From contig CM035350.1 in NCBI GenBank assembly GCA_020137815.1, positions 5,546,680-5,610,679 of the forward strand: DNA of 64,000 bases, read 5' to 3'. The stretch comes from Hormiphora californensis (lineage: Eukaryota > Ctenophora > Tentaculata > Cydippida > Pleurobrachiidae). The position numbers and the translations under genes were made by a program. Below, piece by piece: positions 22,701 to 31,739 of the stretch. A model generated the notes under the pieces. The model worked only from the letters and a program-made list of their open reading frames with translations. It had not been told where the DNA came from and did not search any database. Positions within the stretch are counted from its first letter, which is position 1, and each line of letters opens with the position of its first letter.

Positions 22701-23534
22701 GTTTTGGTAGCGTTGGAAAGGTCTTATTGAGACCAATCCAACGCAACCAAGATCAAGTAGCTATCTTTTGAGGAACCGGAAACGTGAATTTCAATTTGCG
22801 AGACGCAGTGAGTGTGCCCAGTAAAACCAGTGCTGACAATATCGGTAGACCCCCTATTTCGAATTTTTTTCTAGCCGACAAAAAATTCTGAAAAAATGCT
22901 GAAAATTAATGATAAATCAAAATAAGACGATATACGAAAAGTTTTAGGTATCTTGTCAACCTTTAAAAATCGCATAAATCTCTTGTCGGCGCGCGAAGTG
23001 CGGCAAACTAAGGCCGTGAAGAGTGTGATCAGGTACAGGTATCTTCGATACCAAATAAATCTCACGTTTTTTTGCCCAAAAAACCGAGGATCTTATAAAT
23101 CTCACCAAAATCTTATCTTTCGAAAGTGATGGCGATTTTCTTATGGCGAGCCCCCCCCCCCCCCCCCCCTCCCATGTTTAAAATACCCGATGTATGTGAT
23201 GGATGATGTATAAATTGCACGCCTTCCAGACGTCAGAAGGGGGATAGTTAACAGTTATATGTCTCCCTACCCGAAGGTGTATATAGCTACTTTATAAACC
23301 GCCCTGTTTATAACCCGCACTGCCTCTCCCTCCCCTCTTTTTCTATCTCTACTTCCCTCTCTCACACGAATTGTCTAGGGGGTAATGTCTATAGTCGATG
23401 ATGTAATATATAAAATCCTTCGTTTAACATGCACCATTTGCCAATACAGGCGAGGCAGTAGGAAAGGTAGTTTAACGTTCCCAAGTATACTACAATGTAT
23501 AGCGCAAGAGGGCCGTCTTTCTCTCCTATCCCAG
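8727..23534 (+). CDS. PRKDC: DNA-dependent protein kinase catalytic subunit, DNA-PKcs (partial, ten exons)
   Basis: Ten exons (8727-8811, 8885-9037, 9213-9315, 9534-9730, 9899-10587, 10882-12045, 12449-12704, 21136-21431, 21863-21996, 23450-23534) have GT-AG borders and compatible phases and give 3,162 bases, exactly 1,054 stop-free codons. DNA-PKcs is the PI3K-like kinase that binds Ku at DNA ends in non-homologous end joining. The best anchor is YRVGELPDIEI preceded by a basic helix (MKRKRREAQAAQ), matching the DNA-PKcs segment just before the FAT domain; RKGSLTFPSILQ near the end matches the late FAT region. The covered part corresponds to late HEAT repeats through much of FAT. Missing are the N-terminal HEAT solenoid and the kinase and FATC domains; the latter should follow 23534, where the sequence becomes unreadable. 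Introns are 73-420 bases except 8.4 kb (12705-21135, repeat-filled) and about 1.45 kb (21997-23449, two MITEs). Confidence 0.88.
9052..9135 (+). repeat. GATA/GAGA-type microsatellite in a PRKDC intron
   Basis: Imperfect alternation of GATA, GAAAGATA and GAGA units in the intron between exons ending at 9037 and starting at 9213. Confidence 0.85.
9899..10587 (+). CDS. PRKDC: PRKDC exon e: HEAT-repeat region
   Basis: A 689-base exon encoding amphipathic helical repeats (LLIHRDPLLLNKFLSLVHL-type helices, then RLLGEVLAGLKHL and AAVEVLIGNIGSI), as expected of the DNA-PKcs circular-cradle HEAT repeats. The donor is GAG|GTATTA at 10587. The following intron (10588-10881) carries a pure CT microsatellite. 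Confidence 0.8.
10653..10716 (+). repeat. CT dinucleotide microsatellite in a PRKDC intron
   Basis: About 32 uninterrupted CT units between the exons at 10587 and 10882. It is long enough to supply an extended polypyrimidine stretch, but it lies 165 bases upstream of the acceptor. Confidence 0.95.
10882..12045 (+). CDS. PRKDC: PRKDC exon f: phosphorylation-cluster region and start of FAT
   Basis: The largest exon, 1,164 bases and 388 codons, starts after TTTTAG and ends AAG|GTGAGC. It covers the end of the HEAT region, a flexible segment, and the YRVGELPDIEI landmark followed by the first FAT helices (for example GSWEALGEVYRAASDYNSLL). The flexible segment holds three TQ motifs close together (TATQA, SLTQD, GTQTI; bases 11248-11337). 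In vertebrate DNA-PKcs this position carries the autophosphorylated S/T-Q cluster. The Q-rich QQQQEEDIVDSGPGDL near the end is a low-complexity acidic loop. Confidence 0.88.
12046..12448. other. PRKDC intron with imperfect hairpins
   Basis: No coding content seen. Around 12120-12215 an imperfect inverted repeat pairs ACCAAGTTTGGGG with a later CTTGGTACC-type segment. The rest is unique AT-rich sequence. Confidence 0.5.
12449..12704 (+). CDS. PRKDC: PRKDC exon g: FAT region
   Basis: Acceptor ATACCCCAG, donor TTAG|GTAGGT. Encodes helical FAT-type sequence (PAALDAFLEGWCGAEL, SLLRTCQLLAEVSGD, SLIRAREKL). The final G joins GC of the exon at 21136 to give REKLGEDVMPLRVAATK, so the reading frame crosses the 8.4-kb repeat-filled intron intact. 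Confidence 0.8.
13039..13115 (+). repeat. Four imperfect copies of a ~20-bp repeat
   Basis: TGTTCATTTTTGACAAAAAT-like units recur four times head to tail within the PRKDC intron, just left of the duplicated block. Confidence 0.75.
13567..13645. repeat. 79-bp perfect palindrome (39-bp arms, 1-base centre), copy 1
   Basis: Arms begin ATCCATAGCGGTTCCCTC and end GAGGGAACCGCTATGGAT around the centre AGCCATTGGCT. All 39 pairs match. Such a sequence would extrude as a hairpin, and its perfection suggests a recent origin or ongoing gene conversion. Confidence 0.95.
13740..14200 (+). repeat. Degenerate GACTCTATGTCTA repeats with a TTAGGG-like core
   Basis: The words GACTCTATGTCTA, CAAGTCTAA and ACTTAGAGTCCG recur in both orientations, surrounding a stretch (about 13955-14020) with several GGTTAGGG or GTTAGGGTTAGG motifs. 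The same block occurs at about 19286-19740, and a distorted copy is legible at 32880-32990. It is a dispersed repeat; its TTAGGG content is too short and irregular to be telomeric. Confidence 0.7.
14468..14479. repeat. Target-site duplication, left copy
   Basis: CATGCATTAGAG adjoining the C-tailed 3' end of the retroelement. Confidence 0.9.
14480..17547 (-). mobile_element. Compact retroelement with SAP-RT-zinc-finger-endonuclease ORF
   Basis: A 3,068-base insertion flanked by the 12-bp direct repeat CATGCATTAGAG (14468-14479 and 17548-17559), present once in the empty copy at 19977-19988. On its own strand it has a leader of about 37 bases, one ORF of about 973 codons, a 3' region of about 110 bases, and ends in a run of nine C before the target repeat. 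There is no poly-A tail and no long terminal repeat. The defined target duplication and the polymerase indicate target-primed retrotransposition of a non-LTR-like element. Because the ORF is undamaged and the flanks are identical, insertion is young. Confidence 0.93.
14589..17510 (-). CDS. Retroelement protein: SAP domain, reverse transcriptase, zinc finger, restriction-like endonuclease
   Basis: A single open frame; an in-frame ATG further upstream lies in the flanking DNA, so I start at MKKRTAED, 37 bases inside the element. Numbering the longer frame from 17579: a SAP-type DNA-binding motif at about 28-62 (IKKELRDYGVPFKSNTNKAK); the RT core with RPTGIRPIGIGEVLRR (about 337-352), the catalytic aspartate in LLIDASNAF (D406), EGTTQGDTAAM (about 459-469) and FYADD (494-498); a CxC...H...C finger (C788, C790, H798, C802); and a C-terminal part with RHNNVRD, GARLDIS and FDVRIFNP. 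The last motifs recur in a widespread RT family of aquatic invertebrates and resemble a restriction-like nuclease, though the catalytic residues are not certain. It would copy its RNA at a nicked target. All key RT residues are present and no stop or frameshift is seen. I cannot name the clade with confidence. Confidence 0.88.
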   Translation of the reverse strand: MKKRTAEDIKKELRDYGVPFKSNTNKAKLVKLLEDHIASITPETNDPDEHYESDFHRDVCRAYNEVVFWRQNLVMVPSGKAGKDFVHEAANILNSFNNNGGSKTYAIMLLMILFPLVLQKPSANSKSRDHIAAIERRLTIFRNGDFDLLLREGRVIQSRLPSKDDKSRNALKSFTRLMLRGKVSQALRAIRDSDVAPVPITPEVVGELIKKHPPSSETSSLLQGPALPNTHCMFSEISAGAVTKAAKMLSGSGGPSGADSDLWKHMLLSKKLSPASSELAQAIATFAFKLATEPTDPKLLSAYVASRLVPLSKRPTGIRPIGIGEVLRRLAGKVITQALKPDLIECTAPVQLCAGLEGGVEAAVHAARDLFDLESTECLLLIDASNAFNSLNRIAALNNVKYTCPEFKIYLQNTYGLTANLFLCDGENNEVLKSSEGTTQGDTAAMHMYACCLMPLIRSVEDKDSKLTQIFYADDGLGGGTLSTVKTWWEKVKQDGPGYGYLPNPGKSWLIVKPEFEEAARSMFPDVNITSQGQRYLGSYIGTEEGQAEFVRNEVAKWESEIDQICDIALNEPQLAYTAYNIGLSKRWSYLMRTTPGISDQLGTIEEKIHQKLLPAITGQPVVNETLRLVAALPVRFGGLGVDNPQISSDSDYSFSKFVTEELSVAVLAQQETFKINQKERAEKKTLIHRTKNDIHQKKIDEIKNMMTTAEIRNLDLLMEKGASSWLTCLPLQSLNFTLNRQEWHDAMSARYNLPLVGQALPQHCACGEENTIDHLISCKLGGFVCFRHNNVRDFIGHELNKVCVDTKIEPHLLNVRGVNLPAGTITADGARLDISSRGFWSDMDNIYFDVRIFNPRISSNSNQTIAKTYEKHEREKKTSYLHRVLEVEKSTFTPLVMSTTGGLGREFNKTLKQLAEKKATKTGYSYDQCIRYLRLRLSFAMVRSVTISIRGHRGRLRAEGSSGRDDSIYQID
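17548..17559. repeat. Target-site duplication, right copy
   Basis: CATGCATTAGAG adjoining the 5' end of the retroelement and continuing TAAACAAT as in the empty site. Confidence 0.9.
18707..18770 (+). pseudogene. PRKDC: Duplicated 5' part of a PRKDC exon
   Basis: The first 64 bases of the exon at 21136 recur here with the same acceptor (GCGTACAG). The exon copy is cut at GTGCTAC and continues into the repeat start ATTCTGCAAGTTG|GTAAAA. That contains a usable donor at 18785, so a 78-base exon (18707-18784), stop-free and of matching phase, is possible. Confidence 0.85.
19111..19189. repeat. 79-bp perfect palindrome, copy 2
   Basis: Identical to the palindrome at 13567-13645, in the second duplicated block; all 39 pairs are again intact. 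Confidence 0.95.
19770..20853. mobile_element. Same inverted-repeat element in copy 2, left end deleted
   Basis: The right inverted end (GGGCCGCGCGG before TA) is intact at 20853, but 35 bases including the left tip CCGCGCGGCCC are missing. The deletion lies between two GGG triplets (TCTGGG and AAGGG), consistent with microhomology-mediated loss. Confidence 0.8.
21136..21431 (+). CDS. PRKDC: PRKDC exon h: FAT region
   Basis: Acceptor GCGTACAG, donor GAG|GTAAAC. Encodes 98 codons plus the two bases completing the previous codon: EDVMPLRVAATKACLN, LAHSYKNPSLLNRIL and RAKLWLRAGEMGQQGG, with the helical repeat character of FAT domains. Its first 64 bases are the ones copied in the tandem duplication. 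Confidence 0.85.
21748..21808 (+). repeat. Short tandem repeat, ~28-bp unit
   Basis: CAGACAACTATATTCTGCTT plus TTAAAACT recurs two to three times in the intron before the exon at 21863. A hairpin (ATCAAAAGAAAA ... TTTTCTTTTGAT) lies just upstream near 21640-21670. Confidence 0.8.
21863..21996 (+). CDS. PRKDC: PRKDC exon i
   Basis: Starts after CTAGAG and ends at AG|GTGAGC. Encodes VIELCLSLLQEFADKDDSS and ESTMQALR. The phase-0 entry and phase-2 exit fit both neighbouring exons. Confidence 0.75.
22216..22388. mobile_element. Pogo/Tigger-like MITE
   Basis: Ends CAGTCGGACCCCGATTTAGT and ACTAAATCAGGGTCCGACTG are inverted repeats flanked by TA on each side, the hallmark of pogo-type Tc1/mariner elements. 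The 170-bp body is made of repeated GATTTAGTGGC and GGATTTTTTCCCCC segments and has no coding capacity. Confidence 0.85.
22511..22964. mobile_element. Foldback element with ~97-bp inverted arms
   Basis: 22511-22607 and 22868-22964 are near-perfect inverted repeats (AAAGGTTGACAAGATACC ... GGTATCTTGTCAACCTTT), and pairing continues imperfectly inward (AGGGGGTCTAC with GTAGACCCCCT). The word AAAAATCGCATA occurs at 22491 and again at 22965, a possible target duplication, though eight bases separate the left copy from the arm. It lies in the PRKDC intron before the exon at 23450. Confidence 0.8.
23450..23534 (+). CDS. PRKDC: PRKDC exon j (last legible exon)
   Basis: Acceptor CCAATACAG, donor CAG|GTCAGT. 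Encodes RRGSRKGSLTFPSILQ and IAQEGRLSLLSQ, matching the late FAT segment where human DNA-PKcs has a similar FPRLLQIIE motif. The following exons, including the kinase domain, would lie in the distorted sequence that begins about 60 bases later. Confidence 0.8.
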
Positions 23535-26500
23535 GTCAGTTCAACTGCAGGTGGATACTCATAAAACTTTTATGCTTTTAAAATCTTCAAAATAAAAAAA
23601 CCCATTTTTTTGTTCAAAAGGGTTTTTTGGAAAACCCCCCCGGCTTTGGGCCTTTGGTTTTTTTGGGCCCCCTTTTAACCGTTACTAAAAAAAGGGTTCC
23701 AATTGGGCAACTAAATTAATAGGGGGGGGGGGGGATTTTTAAAAAATTTCATTCCGAAAATTTTAAAATTTAAAAAGTAATTTTTTCCCCAAATTGTGAA
23801 AACCAGTTTTAAAAATTTTTGGTCTAAAAGGTTTTTAAAGTTGGTTAATAAAACAATTTTTTTTTTTAATTCTTTTTTTGAGCAAAACCCCAAAAATAAT
23901 TTTAGAGATTTTACCGGGGTTGACAATGATTTAATTTTTAATTTTTTCCCCCTTTTAAATTTTAAAATTTTTTGGGGTCCAAAAAAGGGTCAAAGTGGAA
24001 AAAAAAAATTGTTTTTTAAATTTTTGGTTGATGCAACCCCAAAATGGAAAATTTCAACCCTTTTTGGGGGGGGGGCCGGGAACAAGAAATTTTTGGTTTT
24101 TTCAACCCCTTTTAATTTTGTGGAGGGTTTTTCCCCCGGTTGGGGCCCCCCGCACGAAACAAAAAATTAAAAAAGGAAAAATTTTTTAATTTTAAATATT
24201 TATAGGGAATTAAAAAATTTTTAATTTTGGTTTAACCCCTCGAAATGGGGGTTGGGGGGGCAAGAAATTTTTTTCAACTTTTAATTCTTTTATTTTTTCC
24301 ATTGATTTTTAGGGGCCCCCCCCCCGCCCAAAAATTCAAAAACTTTAATCCCCAAAAATTTATAAAATCCCAAAAAAAAAAAGGGAAAACCCTCGGATTA
24401 TTTTTTCCCTTAGGGAAATATTTTATCAAAATGGGGGAACCCCCCCTTATTTCCCCAACGGGGGAAAAAATTTCCCATTTTTTAATTTAATGGTTTTTTT
24501 AAAACCCTTTGTAACCTTCCCCAATATTTTTTTGGTTGCCAGAAAAAACTGAGAATCCAAAAAAACCCCGGGAAGGGTTTACCTTTTTTTTTTTCCTAAA
24601 AAGGGGTACCCCCCAAGTTATTTCCCCCGGGTCCCTTTTTTATTAAGAGCTTTTTTTCCAAAACCTTTGCCTTTAAAAATTTTTTGTTCCAAAGAAATAT
24701 TTTTTAAATTTTATAGGGAGGAATCCCTAAAAAACCTTTTCCCCAAATCTCCTATTAAAGAAATAGAAGGGTTCCCCCAAAAATTCCCCCTTTTTTTACC
24801 CCTTTAACCATTCCCAAAAAGTTTTTTTCCCTTTAAGGATTTTTGGGAAAACCCACAAAATTATAATTTTTTCGGGCCCCCATTTTTTTGGAAAAGGTTA
24901 ACTGGAAATTTCCCCCGGGAAAATCAGCCTAAAAAAAGGGAAATTTTCCATGAAAGGGGTTTTTTTTGGAGCCCAACCCCCCCCCCCCCCCTTCCTTTTT
25001 TTTATTGGAACAAAAAAAAGATGTGAGGTCCCGGGTTCCCCCAAGGGTACCAAAGGAAAGGAAAAAATAAAAAGGGAAAAAGTTTGCGGGGCCAAGTGAA
25101 AAAAGGGATTTTGGGAAGGGGAAGGGGGGACGGGGGAAAGGGAAAAGGGGAGAACGGGTTTACTAAAAGAATTGAGAAGGTTTTCCAGGGGGATTTTTTT
25201 TAAAAAAAATCGGCTGGTGTCCCACCTACCCAATTTTAAAGTTTACTCAATTTTGGGTACCACGGCCCAAATATGTGATGGACCCCTTGAAAATCCCTGG
25301 GGGAATTTGCTTTGTTCCCCCGGGGAGGGATTGGTTCGAAAAAAGTAAGTTGCAGGGTCCCTGAAAAAAGGATACACCCTCCCGAAATGGGGGGGCCCAG
25401 AAAAAACAATTAGGAGGATTGATTTTAAACAGATTATATAGAAAAACGGGGGTTGGAAACCTGCAAAAAGAAACAGGGAGATTGATAAGAAAAGGGGGGG
25501 CGGGGGTGCAACCCCCTCCCCCCGGGGAAAGTCCCAAAAATAAATTTTAAAATCTAAGGTTTTCTCTCATTCGTTTCGGAACTCGAAGCTATGGGAGTGA
25601 GAGAGCGATAAGGGGCCAATTTTGAGACAAAAGAGAGAGAGAGAGAAAAGGAGAGGAGAGAGAAGAGGGGGGGGCGAGAGAGAAAAGAGAGAGAGAGGGG
25701 AGAGAGAGAGAAAGGGGGAGAAAAAAATTAGGGAAAAAACCCCGGGGGGGGGGGGGGGGGGAAAAAAAAAAGGGAAAATAGAGGGGGGAACATTTAAAAA
25801 TTTTTGGTGTTTTTCCCAGCCTCCCATTTAAATACCCTGGGTGAGCAGCGAGGGTGGGAAATTTGGGTTTTAATATTGTAAATTTCACGGTGATGTTTAA
25901 TCGTAAAGTATGCTGCTTTACTTTGCATTACCCAGGGTTTTAGTTTTGGGGCGGGGAAAAAAAAAGTGAAACCAAAGGGGGGGGGGGGGCCAACAGATCT
26001 CCGGTTATTTCAGTCACATTTTAAGCTTTTTTTCTATGCACTTAGTCGGGGTCTAAGGGGGATTTTTCCCCAAAGGGGTTACCGTAAGGGTTGGTGGAAA
26101 AGGCGCGGGAAAGGCGGCATTCATACTTTCTAGTTTTAAACCCATGGAGAATAAGGTGATGGGGGAAAATTTGCAATATTCCATATAGTGTACAGATCAT
26201 AAAATTTATCATAACCAGGGGAAAATGTAAAATTAAAAATTTTGACCCCCCGGGTCCTGCATGATCTACGCTCAAAACCGACGTAGGGAAAAGAGCAACA
26301 AAATTTGAAGCAAGAAAAACGATAAAAAAAACTAAAAACCCCGGTTAACAACCCATCATTCCCCCAAGTCGATGTCTCATAAACCTTTAGGGTTCGGGGA
26401 AAAGAACATAGTTGAAGCAAGTTTGTACGGCAAAAGGGGGGTTTCATAAAAAAAATAGAGTGCCCGATACTATTACGCTTAACCGCCGTCGTGGTCAGGC

Positions 26501-27535
26501 AAGCAAATTTGAAGCAAGTAACGATAAAACTTTAAGGGGGTTACCCCCCTTTCCCAAAATTTCATCTCATTTTCCATGAACTCTTTTTTTTGGGAAATAC
26601 AGAGGGGGGAAGGAAAGAACCCCCCTTTAAACTCTCTTTTTTTTAAAAAGCTTTATTAAGAAATTTTTTTATAAAAAAATTTTTAAAAATGTAAATTACA
26701 CAATTCGGGGGACGCCAAAACAAAATAAAACACCCCAAACGTTTTTATTTTCTTGTTTAAAGGAGAAATTCTTTTTTTTTTTGGGAAATTTGCAACACCT
26801 GTATTTTCCCTAGAAAAAAAGTTTCTTTTTTAAAAAGTTTCTTGAAATATGGGGAGCTTAATTAAGGGAGATTGGGGGTAGTTCAAGTTGGAAAAAACAG
26901 AGAAAAAAGACAGAGAAAAGAAGGAGGGACAAACAGATTAGTAAAATATGCAGAAGGGGTATGCAATGGGCCCTACAAAAAATAGAGGGACAGATATGGA
27001 ATTTTTTTCCCAATCGCCTCTAAATTCCATGATGGTCCCGGGGGGGTGTAACCCCAAAGGGGGTTAGTGAAATAGTATTACCCGCTTCCAAAACAGACCC
27101 AATGTTTAGCAGCCCCAGGGAAAGGAAATTAAATTAAAAAAGGTAAATTTAAAATTTATGAATACCTATTTTACTCAAACTTTTTCCCGAATCTTTTCTC
27201 TTTTTGGGAAAGCCGGATTTAAAAGACCACAATTTCCTAAACCCCCAAGGTAAGGGGTGCAAACCTTCCCAAAAGGAACCCCGGTTTAAAGATACGTGAT
27301 TCTGAAAACCGGTCAGGCCCTCTTCTCTGTTGGTTAAGGGAGGAGGGACCTTCGAAGGGGACAATCGGTTAGCAGGTAAAAATTTAGGTAGTATGAGGGT
27401 CAAGCAAGATTAAAAATTAGTTAGGAAAAACAACAAAATTCTAGCGGGGAAACCCCCGTAAAAAAAATCGGGAAACCCCGGACAGTAGTTTGACCCAGGG
27501 GGGGTCGGAAACGTTTATTGGGCCTCAGGTTTGAT

Positions 27536-27640
27536 TGTCAAGTTGTTATTATTCTCTCTGGCTTTTACAAATGAACGATCCTAAACCCCCGTCTGGTTCA
27601 TTTTTTAACCCCCCAGAGAGAATAATAAAAACTTGAAAAT
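27536..27640. repeat. Inverted repeat in the distorted block
   Basis: GTCAAGTTGTTATTATTCTC pairs with GAGAATAATAAAAACTTGA across a spacer of about 55 bases. Probably a small MITE or hairpin, blurred by sequence errors. Confidence 0.5.
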
Positions 27641-29939
27641 CGGGGAACCCTGTGCCGGGTTTAGAAAAATTTCTGTTTTTCATGTGTTTTTAAAATCCCC
27701 CAAATTTAAAGGCCCAATTAGGGGTAAAACCTCAACTACTAGGTTGGAAAACTTTTGGATTCCTATTCGGGGGCCCTTTTTGAGAATTTAGTAAAAATTT
27801 TAAAATTTTTTTTTTGCATCTTGCCGGGTTGGAAAAACGCCTAAAAAACCAATTTCCGCGTCGGCAAAAGGTTTGGGGGTTTTCCTTTTGCGATCTTTTA
27901 AAATCCCCGGGTAGCAGGGAAGGGGCCCCATAATTTTTGTAAACGCTAATTCCACTTCTAGGGCATTTCTAAAAATGAACTTAAAAACAATTTTGTTTCT
28001 GTCGAAAATGAACAACGTTTTCACCGTAATTTAAAATTTAAATTTGGGGCCCCTGAAATTAATGGTTATACGGTGGAAAACCCCCATTTTGGGAAACGAT
28101 TAGGAAAATACATTTTCCCCGGGCCCATCACTAAATTTCTAAATTTGCAGGTTTTTTGAATCTTTAAAACCCTGCCCTTAACCCCCCAAAAACGCCGCAA
28201 AACAGTAAAAGCAACATGTAAAAGCGAACAGGAACTGTCAAAAATAATTTAAAATCCCCCCGAGCGAAAAGTTTTTAAATTTTTTTTTAAAACATTAAGG
28301 GTTTTTTTAAAGGGAAACCTCTTTCCTTTCAGACCCTTCCGATTTAAAAATGGGGACTTTTAGTGAGAAGTGGGGTTTCTAGAGCGTTCAACCCTTTTTT
28401 TACTAAAACGTGGTTCCCATCACACCAAAAATTTAGGGGAAAATTTAAAAAACCCCCCCCCTCAGGTGCCACCAACTTGCCCCCCCCCCCAAATTTGTCT
28501 CTTTTTCTAGGGGTTTCCCCCCAAACCTTTTTAAAACTATGTTTTCCCTAAATGACTTAAAAATGATAAAAAGGTGTAATTTACTCAAAAATTTTTTGGG
28601 AATTTTTGTGTAAAAAAAGGGGGGGGGGGGGCCAAAAATTTTTTAAAATTTTCCCTTTAAATTTTGGAATTTTTTTATATATAAAAAATTTAAAAAAAAA
28701 TAAAAATTATAAAAATATATAAAAAAATAAAAATTTTAAAATAAAAAATAAAAAATTTATAAAAATTTAAAATTCCCCATTTTTTTTCACCCCTTTTCTT
28801 TAAAAAAGGGGAAGTTTTTCCATTAGGGCCCCTGAAAGGGTTCAAGAGTTTTAAGTTTTTGAGAGGGTGGCTTTTTTTTTTTTGTTTTACTTTAATTATG
28901 CACGGTAAAAAGGAAAAAATGGGAAAAAGGGGTTCCCGGGCCCCTAATAAATTCTCCCTTTTTTTTGGTGTGTTTCAATCTTTTTTTTTATGTTGACCCG
29001 GGAAATTTAATTTCCCGGAACTGGTGAAGAGGGGTTTGGGGATCCGAAACTAAAAAAAAAATAATTTTTTACGTCTTTTTGGGACGTCAAAAGTTTTTGG
29101 ACGCGACTCACGATGTTAAAAAACGTCACATTGATGAGGGGAAAATATCAGGTTTAATCTAGTTTGAAGTTGTGACCAATTTTTGGATCAATTAAATTTA
29201 TTTTTGATCCCGTTTATGGCGAAAAAAAACCTTTCTTTTTTGGAGTTTTTTACACTTTGGGGCCAAAATTTTTTTTTAATAATTTTTTATTTTTTAAAAA
29301 TTTTTATTTTTTTATATTTTATTTTAAATTTTTTTTAATTTTTATATATTTTTATAACAGTGGGCCCCCGGTTCCCGGGACCCCCTGGGGGGAAAAGGGT
29401 TTTTTCCCCCGGGTTTTAAAATCGGGGTGCCCTTTAAGGGGGGGGTTTAAAAAATCCCGTTTTTTTCCCATTTTGGGGGAAGTTTTATCCCCCCCGGTAA
29501 ACCCGGGGGTTTGGGTTAAAATGGGGGGGCCCGGGAAAATCGGGGTCCGTGTATTAAAAAAAAATTATTTTTTTTTTTTCCAAAAAAAAAAGGTAAAAAA
29601 AATTTTTTAAAAATATAAAAAAAAGGAGCGTTGGCCCCCCCCCCCCCCCAAAAACTTGTTAAAGACTTGATTTTCCCATTTGAACTAAATTATACCCAAA
29701 AACCAAAGCACCCAATGTTGCCCGGGCCCCAGGGGTGGGGGGCCAGTTTTTGTAATAAATCCATAATTTTTTTACGAAAACCAAATGGGGAAAAACCCGG
29801 AAAATTTCCCCTTTAAGTACTTTCTTGTAGTGGGGTTTGCTAAACAATATTTGTTTCAAAGGTTGTGTTCATTTTAAAATGTTTGAAAATGTCACCCTTT
29901 TATAGGTACGTGACTCTTTTAGCCTTTTTCTTTTGAATC

Positions 29940-30275
29940 TGTGGTGCTAAACCCTTTTTTATCTAGGTGCTCAACTTTTGTCTGTGGTGCTGACTTTTTG
30001 GGTGGTGTAAATTTTGTCTTTTGGTGCTGTATTTTTTGGCCCCTGTGGTGCTCAATTTTTGTCTGGTGCTCCATTTTTGCCCTGGGGTTTACTTACTTTT
30101 GGCGGTGGTGCTCAATTTTTGGGTCGGTGGTGCTAACTTTTTGACTATGGTGCCCCATTTTTAAAGGCTGGGTGCTTAATTTTTTGGTTTGTGGTCCCCA
30201 AATTTTTGGGGTCGGGGTATGCCACTTTTGCTGTGGTTCTTTTATTTTTTGGCTGTGGTGCTAACTTTTGTCTGG
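29940..30275 (+). repeat. Degenerate tandem repeat with GTGGTGCT...TTTTTG units
   Basis: About twelve units of roughly 20-25 bases containing GGTGCT, then TTTTTG or TTTTGTC. Exact unit length is uncertain because of sequence errors. Confidence 0.7.
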
Positions 30276-30294
30276 TGTTTGGGGAACCCGGGCC

Positions 30295-31130
30295 CGTTTA
30301 ATATCGAATCGAATCGAAGCCGAGAAAATTGAATCAAAATCGAATCGAATCGAGTAGTTTTTTCCCCCAAAAGATCAAACGAGATTTTTTAAACCCCCAA
30401 AGTCAAATGGGAGATTTTTTTAAAACCTCAAAGACCGAATCGAGATCGAATCAAAAATTTTTTGGGAACGCCCCAAAGACGAATCGAGAATCGAATCGAA
30501 ATTTTTTAAACCCCCAAAAAGACCCGAATCGGATCGAATCAAAAGTTTTTTACACCCAAAGTTTCGAATCGAGACAAATCGATTTTTTTGATCCCCCAAA
30601 GATCGAATCAAAATTTTTCGAATAAAAAAATTTTGCGGTCCCCCCAAAATCGATGGGGGGATCGAAAGAAAATAAAAGAATTTTGGGTTTCCCTTTACCC
30701 AGTAAAAAAACCGGCGTTATTATAGGATCAAATCGAAGGATCGAAAATCGAATCAAATTTTAGACAAAATAAAAAAGTTTTTGATCGCACAAAGTTTCGA
30801 ATCGGATCGAACGAAATTTTTTGAAACCGAAAGACAATGGGAATCGAATCGAGATTTTTTGAACCCTAAAAGATCAAATCGAATCAAAAATCGAGTTTTT
30901 TTGTTTAAAACCCTAAAAGATCAAATCGAGATTTTTTAAAAACCGAAAGATCAAATCGGGGATCGAATCAAAAGTTTTTTAAAACCCTAAAAGTTTCGAA
31001 CGAGATGATCAAAAATTTTTTAAAACGCTCAAAGAGGGAATCGAGATCGAATCGAAATTTTTTAAAACCCCAAAAAAATCGAATCGGATCGAATCAAAAA
31101 ATTTTTTGGTCGCCCCAAAAAAGATGAGAT
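30295..31130 (+). repeat. Degenerate GAATCGAATC satellite-like array
   Basis: GAATCGAATC, GAGATCGAATCAAAA, then TTTTTT and AAACCCCAAAGATC alternate about fifteen to twenty times over 0.8 kb. Apparent proteins rich in ESNRIESK are translations of the repeat. Confidence 0.8.
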
Positions 31131-31739
31131 CGGTTTCGAGAAAAAAAACCGGTATCGCCGGTTCCATGGTGTGTACCCTGCCCAAAAAACCGAAGAGGGG
31201 GGGGCTGTCGAATAAAACATGAATTCTCATAGTGATCCTTGCCCCTTGTCAGTCCCAAATTTGTTTTTTGCATAATTAATCATGAAATGGCCCCTTTTTT
31301 GGCCCGGGGGTGGTGTATTTTTTTTGGGTTTGGGGTGGGGAAACTTGTAAATGAAAAAGGGTGTCAATTTTTTGTTTTGTTTTTTTAATAATTATTTTTC
31401 TGGTGGTAAAGCTTCAGGATTTACGGCAGTTTGTGTAGGATCTTTTCCATATATGGATGTGGGTGGATCTTTCAGGGTTATAAAAAAAGGAAAAGGGTTT
31501 TACTTTTTAATTTTTAAATTATACACTCCCGGTTTAAATTTTTTGTATAAAAACGGGGACTGAAGTTTTGGCAAACTTAAAATTTTACCCAAAAATTTAA
31601 AATTAAATTCCCACATAATTTAGGTGAAGCTTTAATTATTTTAAAATTAATAAATCATGTAGTATTTTATTATTTTTACGGGCCTGTGCACCCCACATCC
31701 ATAAAATGGTTCTTTTTTTTTTTTTAAAAAAACAGGAGC

